Shown here in pieces: positions 54,001-63,117 of a stretch of DNA of 64,000 nucleotides. The DNA comes from Dreissena polymorpha. Its lineage: Eukaryota > Mollusca > Bivalvia > Myida > Dreissenidae. Position numbers and translations under genes: made by a program. The notes beneath the pieces are model-generated. The model was given only the letters and a program-made list of their open reading frames with translations. It ran no database searches and was not told the DNA's origin. The stretch lies in the NCBI RefSeq assembly GCF_020536995.1, contig NC_068366.1:20243299-20307298 (forward strand), in the 5' to 3' direction. Within the stretch, counting starts at the first letter, position 1. Every line of letters begins with the position of its first letter.

Positions 54001-57000
54001 CGATAACGCAGTCTGCAATTTGCAGCGATGTCCATATTGTCTGCGTTAAAAACCACAATTCGTTCAATCTATACATACATATACATACATACATTTTATA
54101 CATTTTATATAATTATGTTAATACAATTTTTATTACTCATGTGTGCTCATAAAATCAAATTATGATGTCTTCAACTTGATACACAAAATAATAAAATGTG
54201 TATAACTTTACTGCCATTATAGCGATAAAAAACGATAAGTTTTAAAATTGTATGGACCTTAACCACTTTCATAAATAAAAACCGTATTGTTACAGTAATT
54301 CTCCAACTTTTTTGCCTTCTTTCTCTATATTGGCTGCGTTTTTCTTCTGTTTCTATATTGACTGCGTTTTCCTTCTTTGTCTATATTGCCTGCGTTTTCC
54401 AACGATATCTATATTGGCTGCGTTTGCCAACGATTTCTATATTGCCTGCAACGATGTCTATACATTGGCTGCGTTGAAAATAACAACCCGTTTAATCTGT
54501 ACATATACTTTACATACATTTATTTCATAAACAATTATGTTAAACAATCAAAACATATTATTATGTCTTCTTCTTGATACAGAAAAACTCAATGCGTTTA
54601 TAATTAAACTGCCATTTTAGCGATTAAAACGATAATTTACGTCTTATAATTGTTTTGACCTTTACCAGTTTCATACATATACTGTTAATTAAAACCTTCG
54701 AATTATTGATACGGTAATTCTCTCGAATTTCACCCGTTTTGCCTTATAGTTTTATATCGTCTGCGTATTCCTTCTTTGTCTATATTGCCTGCGTTTTCCA
54801 ACGATATCTATATTGACTGCAACGATGTCTATATTGGCTGCGTTTTATGGCCCGATAACGCAGCCTGCAATTTGCAGGCTGCGCTAAATGCCGCGTTTTA
54901 TACTGACCCATAAAATATTATTATTTCAAAACGGATAGATATATGTGGACACATAGATCTAGGTCTCTGATTAAAACAACATTACAGTATAATAAATGCT
55001 ATGATCGTTCGATCCAAAAACGGTTTCAGTTAGACTTATTTCAATATTGATTGTGTAGATTTTTTAAATTGTTTAATTCTCTTTTTATTTAGATCTTATT
55101 CATGAGTTATAGGTTATTAAAGTTTTGTTTGTAATCCAGTTTTTTTTCTTTTGGTAATTAAATTAAGCTTTCAGTATTGTGGGCTAGGATTTCGCGAAAA
55201 AACAACAACATTTCACGCGCGTGTTAATCGTCGGATCAATTAGTGAACTGAAGAAGATGCTTTGTGTGTTTTTTCTTTATTCTTGAGAATTAATTAAAAG
55301 AAGGGATCCCAACTTTATCAGTTTGCGTTGTTGATTGATTTTAATTGTGTGATCAGTGGCCGCGGCCGTCGAATTATAGTCATCTCACAGCTTTTGTTTG
55401 TGTTTTAATAGTAATCTCACAGCTATCTGTTAAAACATGTTTGTATATTAACTTGCATGTGTAACATTGACAGGAAAACTGGTAATACTAATAAAAGATA
55501 TTAAATGAGAAATTAAACCCATACATTGTACTTTCATCTTGTTTTTTATTCATACCAAGATAAACATATTACCCAGAATAAAAATCTTATTTCTTCGATT
55601 TGAGGTGAATAATGACGAAGTTTTTCACAATGAACCAAAGCACCTTTGACGACATGTGTGTATAATAGGGTAAAAGAGCTTACAATTGTACCATCTAAAA
55701 TTGTACAAGGCCAAAATCCTTTAAAATGAACATTTTCCTCCAGTTTAGTTCATTCATACCTAGATTAACATATCACCAAGCATAAAAATCTGACTTAATC
55801 TATTTGGGATGAAAAATAAAAAAGTTTATCAAAAAGAGCAAAAACACGTTTGACAGCAATCTTGTACAACAGAAGAAAAGAGCTTAAAATTGTACCAACA
55901 TTGTATAAGGCCAAATACTTTAAATTGATTATTTTCTTCTGGTTTGTTTAAATCTATACTTAGATTAACATCTTGCCTAGCATAAAAATCTTACTTCAAC
56001 GATATGGGATGAGAACTAGAAAAGTTTGTCAAAAAGAAACAAACCACTTTGGCGACACTGGTGTGAAAAATGATTGAATGGAATAACAGTATAAAATAGT
56101 ACAAATTGTACAAAGGCAAAATCCTTTAAAATACCTCATTTTCGTCTACTTTTTATAAATCATACATAGATTAACATCTCGCCTACAATGTAGCATAAAA
56201 ATCTTACGTTATCAATATGTGATGCTTAATGAAGATGCTTCGGGCCTTTCAATTTTTCAAAAATTATCGAAAATGAACGAATCCAGTGTTCTCTTTCAAT
56301 TCCGATAAATTAACAATTAATTAGAATAACAACTACCAAAACCTAAAGAATTATCAACACAGAAAATAAATACTTATTTTTATTCACACAAAAAATATTC
56401 AATATGTCTTTTTTCGGCGACCGACTTTGCTCACTACGCGAAGTTCGTAACGTTGCGCTTTCAGACATTCATTGCTCTGCAAACTGACAACAGAGCGCTA
56501 AAAACACTAATTAACACATTAAGATTGTTAATAACAATATCAATATAATATAAACTACCAGATCATGCTCAGAATACCCTACGACAACAAATATTAACGA
56601 CTAATTACGAAGAATAATTGATTGCTTTATAACAAAATGGCCGACAGTAGCTGGAACAGGGAAGAATCTACAGGTACACCGGCATCTCCAAAATCAATGT
56701 CACGTGACCCGCGTCCGCCGTTAGATATTATCGCATATCGCTATCGTGAAGAGGAGAGTTTCCAATCTGTGTTATCTATAGGTCTTTGTTTATAGCATTT
56801 CTATCCATAGGATCGGCCATCTTAATGAATACATACAAATTTTGGAAGTTAACAAATACAAAAACACACAAATGTTTATAGCTAAATGTGTATTCTTTGA
56901 CATAACGGAAACTGCATTTACAATATTGTTTTACTCAAAATACTGGCTAGACTTCGCTCCCTATTGTAATCTGTATCATGTGTCTCATAATATCGGCCCT

Positions 57001-60000
57001 TCTGATTGGAAATCATTAGAATGATCGCCGTGATATTCATTGATAACCCTCAAATAAATTACAACTGCTTCAAATTGAAATACATAAACTTTCCAGCACT
57101 TCTTGAAAGGTTTTTCTTAGTCACAATACTATGAGGAGGGCTGATACTTTGTCAATAAGGGATACTCTTCAATTTGGGATTGGTACTCATAAGTGGTCAA
57201 ATCCGGAAAATAAATGTCGTTTTCATCGATCCTAATTGGGACATTTATTAATATTCTAAAAACTTCAAAAAACAAGTACTAACAGTTATTTGCATTTTAT
57301 TGGTCTTCTTCATTGAATTTCCACATGAATTGCAAAATGAAGCTAACACCTGTTCTACTGAAGTTGTAACACAATTGGAAATATTACTTAAGGAGGGTTC
57401 CTATGCAAAAACCTGACCAAACAAAAACTGTTGAATTTTTTAAGCATACTTCACTAAACAAACAAACATCGTCTACTGTAACAAGTCCACCAATGAAAAG
57501 TGTGTTTGTGCCATCTGCAAAATTAACCCTTAAATCCACACAACTTATTTGGAATAGTAAATTTAAGTATAAATAAGAAACATATTTTATCTATGCCAAT
57601 TAGAATAAATCTGGTGGTTACAAGGTAGAAATCCTTCTTTTTTGCGCTTTAAAACTTAAAAATAATAGCGTTTGTCAATATGGACGTATACGTCTAGAAA
57701 TTCTACTTTTGGTTTTAAAAGCAATACGGTTTGAAAAATAATAAATTACTTGCTAACTAGGCCAGTGATTTTTTTTGCTTTAATTTGTTACAGCCTGTGC
57801 CATTTTAATTGGGAAAATTAGCGCGATTAACCGTGAAATTTGGAAAAATAGCGCGATAAACCATGCAATTGGGAAAAATTAAGCATTATAAATAGGGTTA
57901 TAAGTAACAGAAGTGATATTGTTTTAAGTGCATGTTCAGGGAGTTTCCTAGAAAAGGAGTCTGGTTATATTGGGATTTTTTTTAATCAATAAAAGTGGCA
58001 AGTTCGGGAATGATTTATGGACAAAAATGACTTAATTCAAGTTATATATTTTGTAAGATGTTTAAAAAATAAAGTTGAGACCTAGATTTAAGAAATCATA
58101 ATTAAGTTTTATGAGACTTCTTTAAAAAAAAAAATACAAAAAAAAATATATTTTTTTTTTTTTTTGGAAGTTGGGCTTTTTTTGGGAAATTTTGGTCAGA
58201 TTTTTGGGAAAAAACGTGTATTTTTGCGATTGGGAAGCAGCCGAAAATCGGCTGTAAATTTGAGCAAAAAAAAATCACTGTAGGCTATAGATTTAATGAC
58301 AATTTTGCACACTTTCAAATTGCATCTATATGTATTGATTAACATGTATTTCATTTCAAGATGTGTGGCTTTAAAATTTTCCGATTTGAGTCTAGCCACA
58401 AAATGGATTTTGAAATAAAGCTAAGTTAATATTCAACCAGTGAAGCACAATACCATTGTTAATGAAAAGTTACTGTATTGCATCATCATTGTTGAAAATC
58501 GAAAGCAAATTGCTGTCTTATGTTCAACATGTTGAAACCAGTAGTTCTTCTTCCGAAGGACTCAAGGAGATGAAGCGCCTCCAAATAACATGGTGCCTAA
58601 TGGTCCTTGCCAAAATATGAGGCCAGATATACATGGTTGTACGATTGTGCTGCCAATGACGATGTTGGTGATTAAAGATGTTGAACTCTTTCATGTATTT
58701 TTGAACACCTATTTATTTTCCCAATTTCTTGAAAATGCCGATAAAATTCCAAATTTCAAAGCCATGGGCTATCTTCCGAAAAAGTGGGAAAAAAACCCTT
58801 GACATAAACCTGGAGAAGTCTCACATAGTTTTAAATTTTCTCAGTTTCTTCCCAGCAGGAAGAAAGGATGGTGATAATTCTGTTAGTCCGCAGAAACGGA
58901 AGGCAGACAACGAGGGTGAGGCCATTACCAAGAAGGCAAGCAAGGATGACAAGCCTTCAGGTGCGGCACCCATCAACGTTTCCGTGGGCAAGAAACCTGG
59001 CGGCATCAGTATGAACTTGGGAGGGTCGAAGAAACTTGGAGTGCCACCAATAAAAATGTCATTGCCTGCACAGGTAATGTTAGATGGCTTTGTGATGTAC
59101 TGTAGGTTGCTAACTCCTTTAAGTAGCTCCTTTTAAGGTTTCTTTCAAGAGAACATCTTATTGTTAATTAAAACAATAATAAACATTTCTAGCTTTATGT
59201 GTTTGGGATGGAAAAGGTATTTGTCTACATAGAGTTACCATTTTCTGAAATATTTATTTAATTGCAATCAAATCATAAGTATGAAAGTATTTTGTGTTAA
59301 TATAATTATAAATTTTGATGTAATTAATATCATGTTTATACATGTAACTTTATCTTGTTTTAGGTACAGAAAACAGAGGTGGCAGCAGTAAAACCTAAGA
59401 ATGAGAAAATTGCTTCCGTTTTCAACCCAGATAGTGAGGTAAGTTTAAAAGTAATGTCTTTGTAAAATTATTTGATTGTGCATCTTTCTTTCAGAAATTT
59501 TCAAAATCAACTGTAGCCTAGGCTAATTATTAGCAATTGTTTATCCCACATACAAAGCATAATTTGTTTTACACCTACCATATATAGACTGTTTTTAAAT
59601 GTCGCATATATGTATATATATTTTGAATGTCGAATATTATTTGTTTCTACTGTAGAATACATATGAACTCAAAATTGTGATGGAAGCTCCTCTATTACTG
59701 TTTGTTGAATTTGAATCATTTCACAACCACACACTTACAATACAAAAATGTAAGATGATCAAAATGTAAGGAAATGTGACAGCAACAAATTTTGAGTATA
59801 TATATTATAATGGATTATTTTTGTCTGAATGAAAGTCTAGTTTTAACTAACTGCCTGTTAGGTTTATCTGTCATTCAACATGTTACAGTATGTTTATTGA
59901 CTTACCTAGTTATTTTAAATTGCTCCAAATTTGAAGTTGAAAGGTCAAGTTGCAAAGTTCATAGATTAAAAACACAGGTTTTCTCTTAATGCTATGAAAA

Positions 60001-61469
60001 GCAGTATTTCAGAAGAACAAAAATTACTAGTTCTTGTTTATGAATGTACATTGAGCTATAGATGACACAGAGTTTGTCTTTCCTCATCTGTAATGAGAAC
60101 ATCTATGTCTGTTGACAGAGTGATGAAGAAGAGATGCCTTTTGAAGCCAAGATGAGGATGAGAAATGTAGGAAGGTATGTGGAAAATTTAAAAATTGAAA
60201 AGAAGGACGATTCTGTACCAAATTAATGCCGTGTGATCTGAAGAAGGGGTGGGGGAGGAGATTTGTTCAGACTTTCTTTCTCAGTTCTTTCATGATTTGA
60301 CTGAAATACTGCTGAAAAGCGGAAAAAATCTCACCCCCCCTTCTTCAGATCACAGCTTGTAAGACCTTCTTTACTTTTTGAGGTGACAAGATTGTTCTGT
60401 CATACTGGTAGCTTTTTGAAGTACTTTCACTGACCAGTAAATAGGTTGTTCCTGGCGATCACACAGCTATTGGACCCTGGCAAGATGTAAGCTTTGATTT
60501 AAAAAAAATAACATGGTGAAAACATATTTTCAACTTTTGTTGCCAAAGCAGTATAATAAATATAGGATCTGGCACGAGTTGTCATATCATACCATAATTA
60601 TTAAACGAGTTCAGGAATTTTGTTAGTAAGCGAGCCTTACTAACGAATTTTCTGGACGAGTTTAATAAAATATGGTATGATATGACAACGAATGTCAGAT
60701 ATTTTTGATAACATGCTTTTAAATGATCAAATTAAATAAATATTTACTCAAACATCGTGATAAATCCAGAATGTTGTTTACATTTCGTGACGTCATTTGA
60801 TGTTGCAACGTCATTTGAGCAAAATAACAAAATGCGATTGGTTAATGGAATAAAAATAAGCCAATGAAAACGATAAAAAAGTACATTGCACACGTTTAAG
60901 ATAAAAATATTCGTAATGGTTATATTACATGGGAAACAGGGTATGACATGTGATAAAACTGTATTTCCCAATAGTACATGCTTGTTACACATCCTTGTTT
61001 CAGCTGATTAAGTCCTGTTTACTGAGTAATTGTATTGACTATTCATTACTCATTTTTCAATGAAATCAAAACTTTACTGGTTAAACAACATTTGATTATA
61101 TTGCAGGTTTAATGCATGTGCCTAAAGTGCAGTCTGCACAGGCTTATCAGGGACAACACTTTCTGCTTTTATTGTATTTTTCATTTAAAGGAAGTATTAT
61201 AAAAGAAAATCTAGTGTAGGCAGAGAGTGCTGTCACTGATAAGCCTGTGCAAACTGCACAGGCTTATCATGGACGACACTACACACATGCATTAAACTCC
61301 ATTCATCCATTTTTCATCCTTCAGGGAGACTCCAACCGCTGCTGGTCCAAACTCGTTCGGGAAGGGAAATCTCGGATTCTGCGACCGTAATAAAATGATA
61401 GAGCGAGATCTGCAAAAGCAAATGGAACAACTTGGTGAAAAGGCAGACAGTCGACGCCCTAAGACATGA
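45046..61469 (+). CDS. PCNP: PCNP, PEST proteolytic signal-containing nuclear protein
   Basis: Coding exons: 45046-45076 (or alternative 56637-56673), 58859-59073, 59364-59438, 60119-60174, 61325-61469. Phases agree at all joins. The product is 173 aa from the upstream start or 175 aa from the alternative, against 178 in human. The C-terminal half is diagnostic: EEEMPFEAKMRMRNVGR, ETPTAAGPNSFGKGNLGF and the basic/acidic tail match PCNP closely. The N-terminal half is Lys-, Ser- and Glu-rich (SPQKRKADNEGE, KKASKDDK), like the PEST and nuclear signal region. In mammals PCNP is a small nuclear protein ubiquitinated by the E3 ligase UHRF2 (NIRF) and linked to cell-cycle control. Intron 1 holds an 11.5-kb mobile element. 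Confidence 0.93.
45271..45301 (+). repeat. Left terminal inverted repeat of the 11.5-kb element
   Basis: 31 bases, perfect match to the right end in reverse. Preceded by target duplicate TTTATAG. Beyond it the arms diverge, but both sides have GGGTCACGTG within about 40-70 bases. Confidence 0.92.
45783..46930. repeat. Left subterminal array of CAATATAGACATCG repeats
   Basis: Two complex blocks (45783-45932 and 46650-46830), each with four to six copies of GCAGCCAATATAGACAT-type words, separated by AT-rich sequence containing TTAACTAATTAA. Block 1 is the reverse complement of 54754-54903. Confidence 0.9.
47940..49470. repeat. Satellite array of about 228-bp units derived from palindromic repeat family A
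   Basis: Six to seven units. Each holds a complete family A element (CTGTGCAGTCTGCGCAGGCT ... GTCGTCCCAAATTAGCCTGT, GCGGACTGCACAG) plus a constant A-rich spacer (CAACAACAATAAAAGTGAAA, AAGCACAAGCCAATATAATC). Unit starts are near 48106, 48332, 48559, 48786, 49014 and 49243. The long minus-strand frame through it (371 codons) exists only because units keep frame. Confidence 0.95.
49732..50385 (-). CDS. Ulp1-like cysteine protease with C-terminal PHD finger (217 aa)
   Basis: Exon from acceptor CATTTTACAG to stop TGA at 49732-49734. The first ~130 residues form an Ulp1/SENP-type C48 protease core: catalytic His in HRDHWVS, Asp in YFLDSSG, Gln and Cys in MCQNNNVDCGLFAIAF. After a basic linker (KKTISVRRQKH) comes a PHD finger: CIC, then QCDTC, WFHKSC and FSCNVC in C4HC3 order. 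Ulp1 enzymes cleave ubiquitin-like modifiers; PHD fingers often read histone tails. It is the only sizeable gene in the 11.5-kb element, with key residues intact. Ulp1 genes are known cargo of MULE and KDZ transposons; its role here is unknown. Confidence 0.85.
   Translation of the reverse strand, partial: LTEQVPAVAAKNKKRWVSKVPMESVIEPACQIHHTHRDHWVSTILFNNKIYFLDSSGIERSDDAIIPDGLKIQLSHIYGRDKKQICIELPEVMCQNNNVDCGLFAIAFITAFCFRKEICLDLIFDTTQMRQHLINCKDTEQMTEFPLTKKTISVRRQKHCKTIIIKNYCICNLPDCVEDMVQCDTCKEWFHKSCVSVPQDKSLDDYDFSCNVCIKST
50700..51060. repeat. Imperfect direct duplication, about 230 bp apart
   Basis: GCATTTCGCGTTGCAATAAT / GCATTTCGCGCTGCAATGAT, CTTTTATAGAACCGACAAGT / CTTTTATAGAACCGACATGT and the GGCCGACTTGCTG / GGACGACTTGTTG words occur twice. 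The phrase ACAATAGCTTCAACATTTTT also recurs at 50935 and 52225. Confidence 0.7.
51061..52080. other. Element interior without recognised features
   Basis: AT-rich sequence within the putative intron of the Ulp1-PHD gene. I see no frame with domain signs here and no strong splice pairs. Confidence 0.4.
52090..52192. repeat. GTGCGAGTTGACC tandem motif, five copies
   Basis: GCGTGCGAGTTGACTTC, AGTGCGAGTTGACCAGAG, CCGTGCGAGTTGACCAAA, ACGTGCGAGTTAACTAC and CCGTGCGAGTGGACCGG, spaced 18-24 bases, ending GGCACCC. Confidence 0.85.
52768..52914 (-). CDS. Possible first exon of the Ulp1-PHD gene, SGNH-hydrolase-like start
   Basis: Open from ATG at 52914 for 49 whole codons to donor TGCAAG then GTGAGT. 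Reads MALIFGHSQVKYMHQYLKSE and TLSYSGFTTVDLCEEESIFE, resembling the start of SGNH/GDSL-esterase-like proteins common in mollusc mobile elements (GHS block, then Y/F-x-G). It ends in phase 0, matching the acceptor of the Ulp1 exon at 50385 across 2.4 kb. Only the first quarter of an SGNH fold is present, so either intermediate exons were missed or the domain is truncated. Confidence 0.55.
53405..54903. repeat. Right subterminal array, three to four units of about 450 bp
   Basis: Units start with TTGCCTTCTTTCTCTATATT at about 53411, 53859 and 54312, with a variant at about 54740. Each has four to seven copies of TATATTGGCTGCGTTTT-type words and ends with GATAACGCAGTCTGCAATTT, then AT-rich filler with ACATACATACAT. 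The spacing is 448 and 453 bp. Apparent plus-strand frames (MPSFSILAAF...) are repeat artefacts. Confidence 0.92.
55520..56230. repeat. Tandem repeat, unit about 200-213 bp, 3.5 copies
   Basis: Units share AGATTAACATATCACCAAGC, ATAAAAATCTTACTTC, GTTTGTCAAAAAGA and TTGTACAAGGCCAAAATCCT. Diverged, in the right arm of the 11.5-kb element; it accounts for much of the length difference between the arms. Confidence 0.85.
56637..56673 (+). CDS. PCNP: PCNP exon 1, alternative inside the mobile element
   Basis: AACAAAATGGCC start context, reads MADSSWNREEST, ends CTACAG then GTACACC in phase 1, also compatible with exon 2. It lies 115 bases inside the right end of the 11.5-kb element. The donor is weaker than that at 45076. 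It may be an exonised piece of the element that gives PCNP a second promoter, or a chance frame. Confidence 0.4.
56758..56788 (-). repeat. Right terminal inverted repeat of the 11.5-kb element
   Basis: GTTTCCAATCTGTGTTATCT then ATAGGTCTTTG, followed by TTTATAG at 56789. Reverse complement of the left end without mismatch. Confidence 0.92.
57530..58374. mobile_element. TTAA-flanked MITE, second copy, interrupted
   Basis: Same element as 15359-15874, in reverse orientation, with TTAAATCCACACAACTTA at the left and AAGATGTGTGGCTTTAA at the right. It is split by a hAT-like insertion at 57763-58280. In PCNP intron 1. Confidence 0.8.
57763..58280. mobile_element. hAT-like MITE nested in the TTAA MITE
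   Basis: Ends CAGTGATTTTTTTTGCT and AGCAAAAAAAAATCACTG are inverted. TAGGC flanks both sides (57758-57762, 58281-58285), and the uninterrupted sequence is known from the copy at 15440 (CTATAGCCTAGTTAGCAAG). Interior has repeated GCGCGATTAACCRTG and GGGAAAAATTA words. A 518-bp insert, non-coding. The full hAT 8-bp duplication is not seen. Confidence 0.8.
58859..59073 (+). CDS. PCNP: PCNP exon 2
   Basis: Acceptor TTCTTCCCAGCAG; donor CTGCACAG then GTAATG in phase 0. Encodes RKDGDNSVSPQKRKADNEGE and KKPGGISMNLGGSKKLGVPP, with a basic nuclear-signal-like cluster and the GISMNLGGSKK segment that parallels AISIKLGSSK of human PCNP. Confidence 0.9.
59364..59438 (+). CDS. PCNP: PCNP exon 3
   Basis: Acceptor TCTTGTTTTAG; donor AGTGAG then GTAAGT. 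Encodes VQKTEVAAVKPKNEKIASVF and NPDSE, matching the VAAAFNEDEDSE region of human PCNP. Confidence 0.9.
60119..60174 (+). CDS. PCNP: PCNP exon 4
   Basis: Acceptor CTGTTGACAG; donor GGAAG then GTATGT in phase 2. Encodes SDEEEMPFEAKMRMRNVG, the most conserved block of the family. Confidence 0.92.
60228..60358. repeat. Inverted repeat, GTGATCTGAAGAAGGGG arms
   Basis: GTGATCTGAAGAAGGGGTGG near the left is matched in reverse by CCCCCCCTTCTTCAGATCAC near the right. Lies just after the exon 4 donor of PCNP. Confidence 0.8.
60560..60692. repeat. Foldback repeat, arms of about 55 bp
   Basis: GTTGTCATATCATACCATAA, TTATTAAACGAGTTCAGGAA, TTTTGTTAGTAAG at the left pairs with CTTACTAACGAATTTTCTGG, ACGAGTTTAATAAAATATGG, TATGATATGACAAC at the right, with CGAGC as the loop. 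A nearly perfect cruciform or hairpin in PCNP intron 4, of MITE-like form. Confidence 0.9.
61105..61300. repeat. Palindromic repeat family A
   Basis: GGTTTAATGCATGTGCCTAA, GTCTGCACAGGCTTATCAGG, AAGCCTGTGCAAACTGCACA, GGCTTATCATGGACGACACT. Ends 25 bases before PCNP exon 5. Confidence 0.85.
61325..61469 (+). CDS. PCNP: PCNP exon 5 and stop
   Basis: Acceptor CATCCTTCAG; begins ETPTAAGPNSFGKGNLGFCD, then RNKMIERDLQKQMEQLGEKA and ends RRPKT with TGA at 61467-61469. The PTxAGPNSF block is family-diagnostic. Confidence 0.93.
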
Positions 61470-62110
61470 GTCATTTGCTGCTGTAAAACACTAATGAATA
61501 ATATTATTGCTCACTGCTGACACTTCTGAACTGTGGGTACCTTTTGACTGCAAATGGAATTTAATATTAGTTCATGGGGAATGCTTGAAAAACAGTTTCA
61601 TAGGCAGTAAGTTTTTCAAGGTTTTCTTGTTTTGTCCTCGAAATGCACAAGTGTGATTCTATAGGATGTTGGCCTATCGTTCTTGTTCAGTGTAATTTTT
61701 CGTTTTAATTTGCTCAATTGTTTGAACATTATCAGTTTTAAGAGGATTGAGCAGGAATCTCTTGTTTCTTCTTAAATATTTTTTTAATATTTACTGCAAG
61801 TTTGTAAACCCATCACTATGTAAAAATCTCACCTTTGGCTGAGGGCTCAAAGCATTGTCATTTCTGCCAAATTTACTGGAAATTGGCGGAAATGTTATGG
61901 TTTGTTATATAAACACGGTTTACCTGTATAGTGAATGTTGTGATTTGCATGGTATAATATCTGTTTGACAAGTAGTTTAAATGTACTGTTTTACATAATC
62001 TAGCAATAAATTGTGATTTATCTATGTTGTTAATGTGTAACTTTGTTAATTTATATATTGATATTGTTAGTAATGGAATACAATAAAATAGTTTGGGACA
62101 ATTTATGATG
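61470..62110 (+). other. PCNP: PCNP 3' untranslated region
   Basis: Non-coding, AT-rich sequence after the stop. The polyadenylation signal AATAAA at 62082-62087 is the best candidate; the true cleavage site is not visible. Confidence 0.6.
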
Positions 62111-62399
62111 ATATCAGATCTGCAACTGTAACATATTGAAATCCAGGGTTCTGTTTGAAACCATAGACTCAAACTTAATAATTACCAGTATTTGTTATTA
62201 TAATAAATTATCATAACTACGGTTAGTTGGTTTTATTATCAGCATTGAATTGTTCTTTGGAGAAGTTTTCCATGTTTTTATCTTAGAATTACCAAGTTAC
62301 TGTCAGAAAACTTGTTTCACTAAATGCCCAAGCTTATTGTCATATTATGAGGAATTTTTGGCAAGTTATAGCCCTTTATTTTACATGTAATTCATTTTT

Positions 62400-63115
62400 A
62401 TGTCCCCCACTATAGTAGTGAGGGACATATTGTTTTTGCCCTGTCTGTTGGTCTGTTGGTTTGTTTGCACCAACTTTAACATTTTGCAATAACTTTTGCT
62501 ATATTGAAGATAGAAACTTCATATTTGGCATGCATGTGTATCTCATGAAGCTGCACATTTTGAGTGGTGAAAAGTCAAGGTCACCCTTCAAGGTCAGAGG
62601 TCAAATATATGTGGCCAAAATCGCTCATTTTATGAATACTTTTGCAATATTGAAGATAGCCACTTGATATTTGGCATGCATGTGTATCTCATGGAGCTGC
62701 ACATTTTGAGTGGTGAAAGGTCAAGGTCAAGGTCATCCTTCAAGGTTAGAGGTCAAATATATGTGGCCCAAATCGCTTATTTTATAAATTCTTTTGCAAT
62801 ATTGAAGAAAGCAACTTGATATTTGGCATGCATGTGCATCTCATGGAGCTGCACATTTTGAGTGGTGAAATGTCAAGGTCAAGGTCATCCTTCAAGGTCA
62901 GAGGTCAAATATATGTGGCCCAAATCGCTTATTTTATAAATACTTTTGCAATATTGAAGATAGCAACTTGATATTTTGCATGCATGTGTATCTCATGAAG
63001 CTGCACATTTTGAGTGGTGAAAGGTCAAGGTCAAGGTTATCCTTCACAAGGTCAAGGTCATCCATCAAGGTCAAACGTCATATAGGGGGACATTGTGTTT
63101 CACAAACACATCTTG
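62400..63115. repeat. Interspersed repeat family D, four to five units
   Basis: Starts GTCCCCCACTATAGTAGTGA and ends GTGTTTCACAAACACATCTT. Units have TTGATATTTGGCATGCATGT, ATGGAGCTGCACATTTTGAG and GGTCAAGGTCAAGGTCATCC. It is the longest copy in the window. Confidence 0.92.
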
Positions 63116-63117
63116 TT

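Larger units (their letters stand above)
45271..56788. mobile_element. 11.5-kb DNA element with 31-bp TIRs, 7-bp target duplication, long inverted subterminal arrays
   Basis: Left end CAAAGACCTATAGATAACAC AGATTGGAAAC is matched exactly in reverse at the right end (56758-56788). TTTATAG flanks both ends (45264-45270 and 56789-56795). Further in, arrays of TATATTGGCTGCGTTTT-type repeats face each other (45783-46930 and 53405-54903), with a 150-bp block that is inverted-identical apart from one base. It contains a 228-bp satellite, a 200-bp tandem array and a minus-strand Ulp1-PHD gene. No transposase was recognised. The plan (CA-starting 31-bp ends, 7-bp duplication, internally repetitive inverted arms) resembles foldback elements of the P superfamily such as Drosophila Galileo, but that assignment is inference. 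Confidence 0.88.

Noticed and set aside
53411-54530. Four plus-strand frames starting MPSFSILAAF or MSILPAF
   Set aside because: Copies of the subterminal repeat of the 11.5-kb element; hydrophobic wording comes from TATATTGGCTGCG repeats.
45271-56788. Polinton or other virus-derived identity for the large element, because of the cysteine protease
   Set aside because: No polymerase, integrase, packaging ATPase or capsid gene is seen. The 7-bp duplication and short 31-bp ends do not fit the 6-bp duplication and long ends of Polintons. The protease is of Ulp1 type with a PHD finger.
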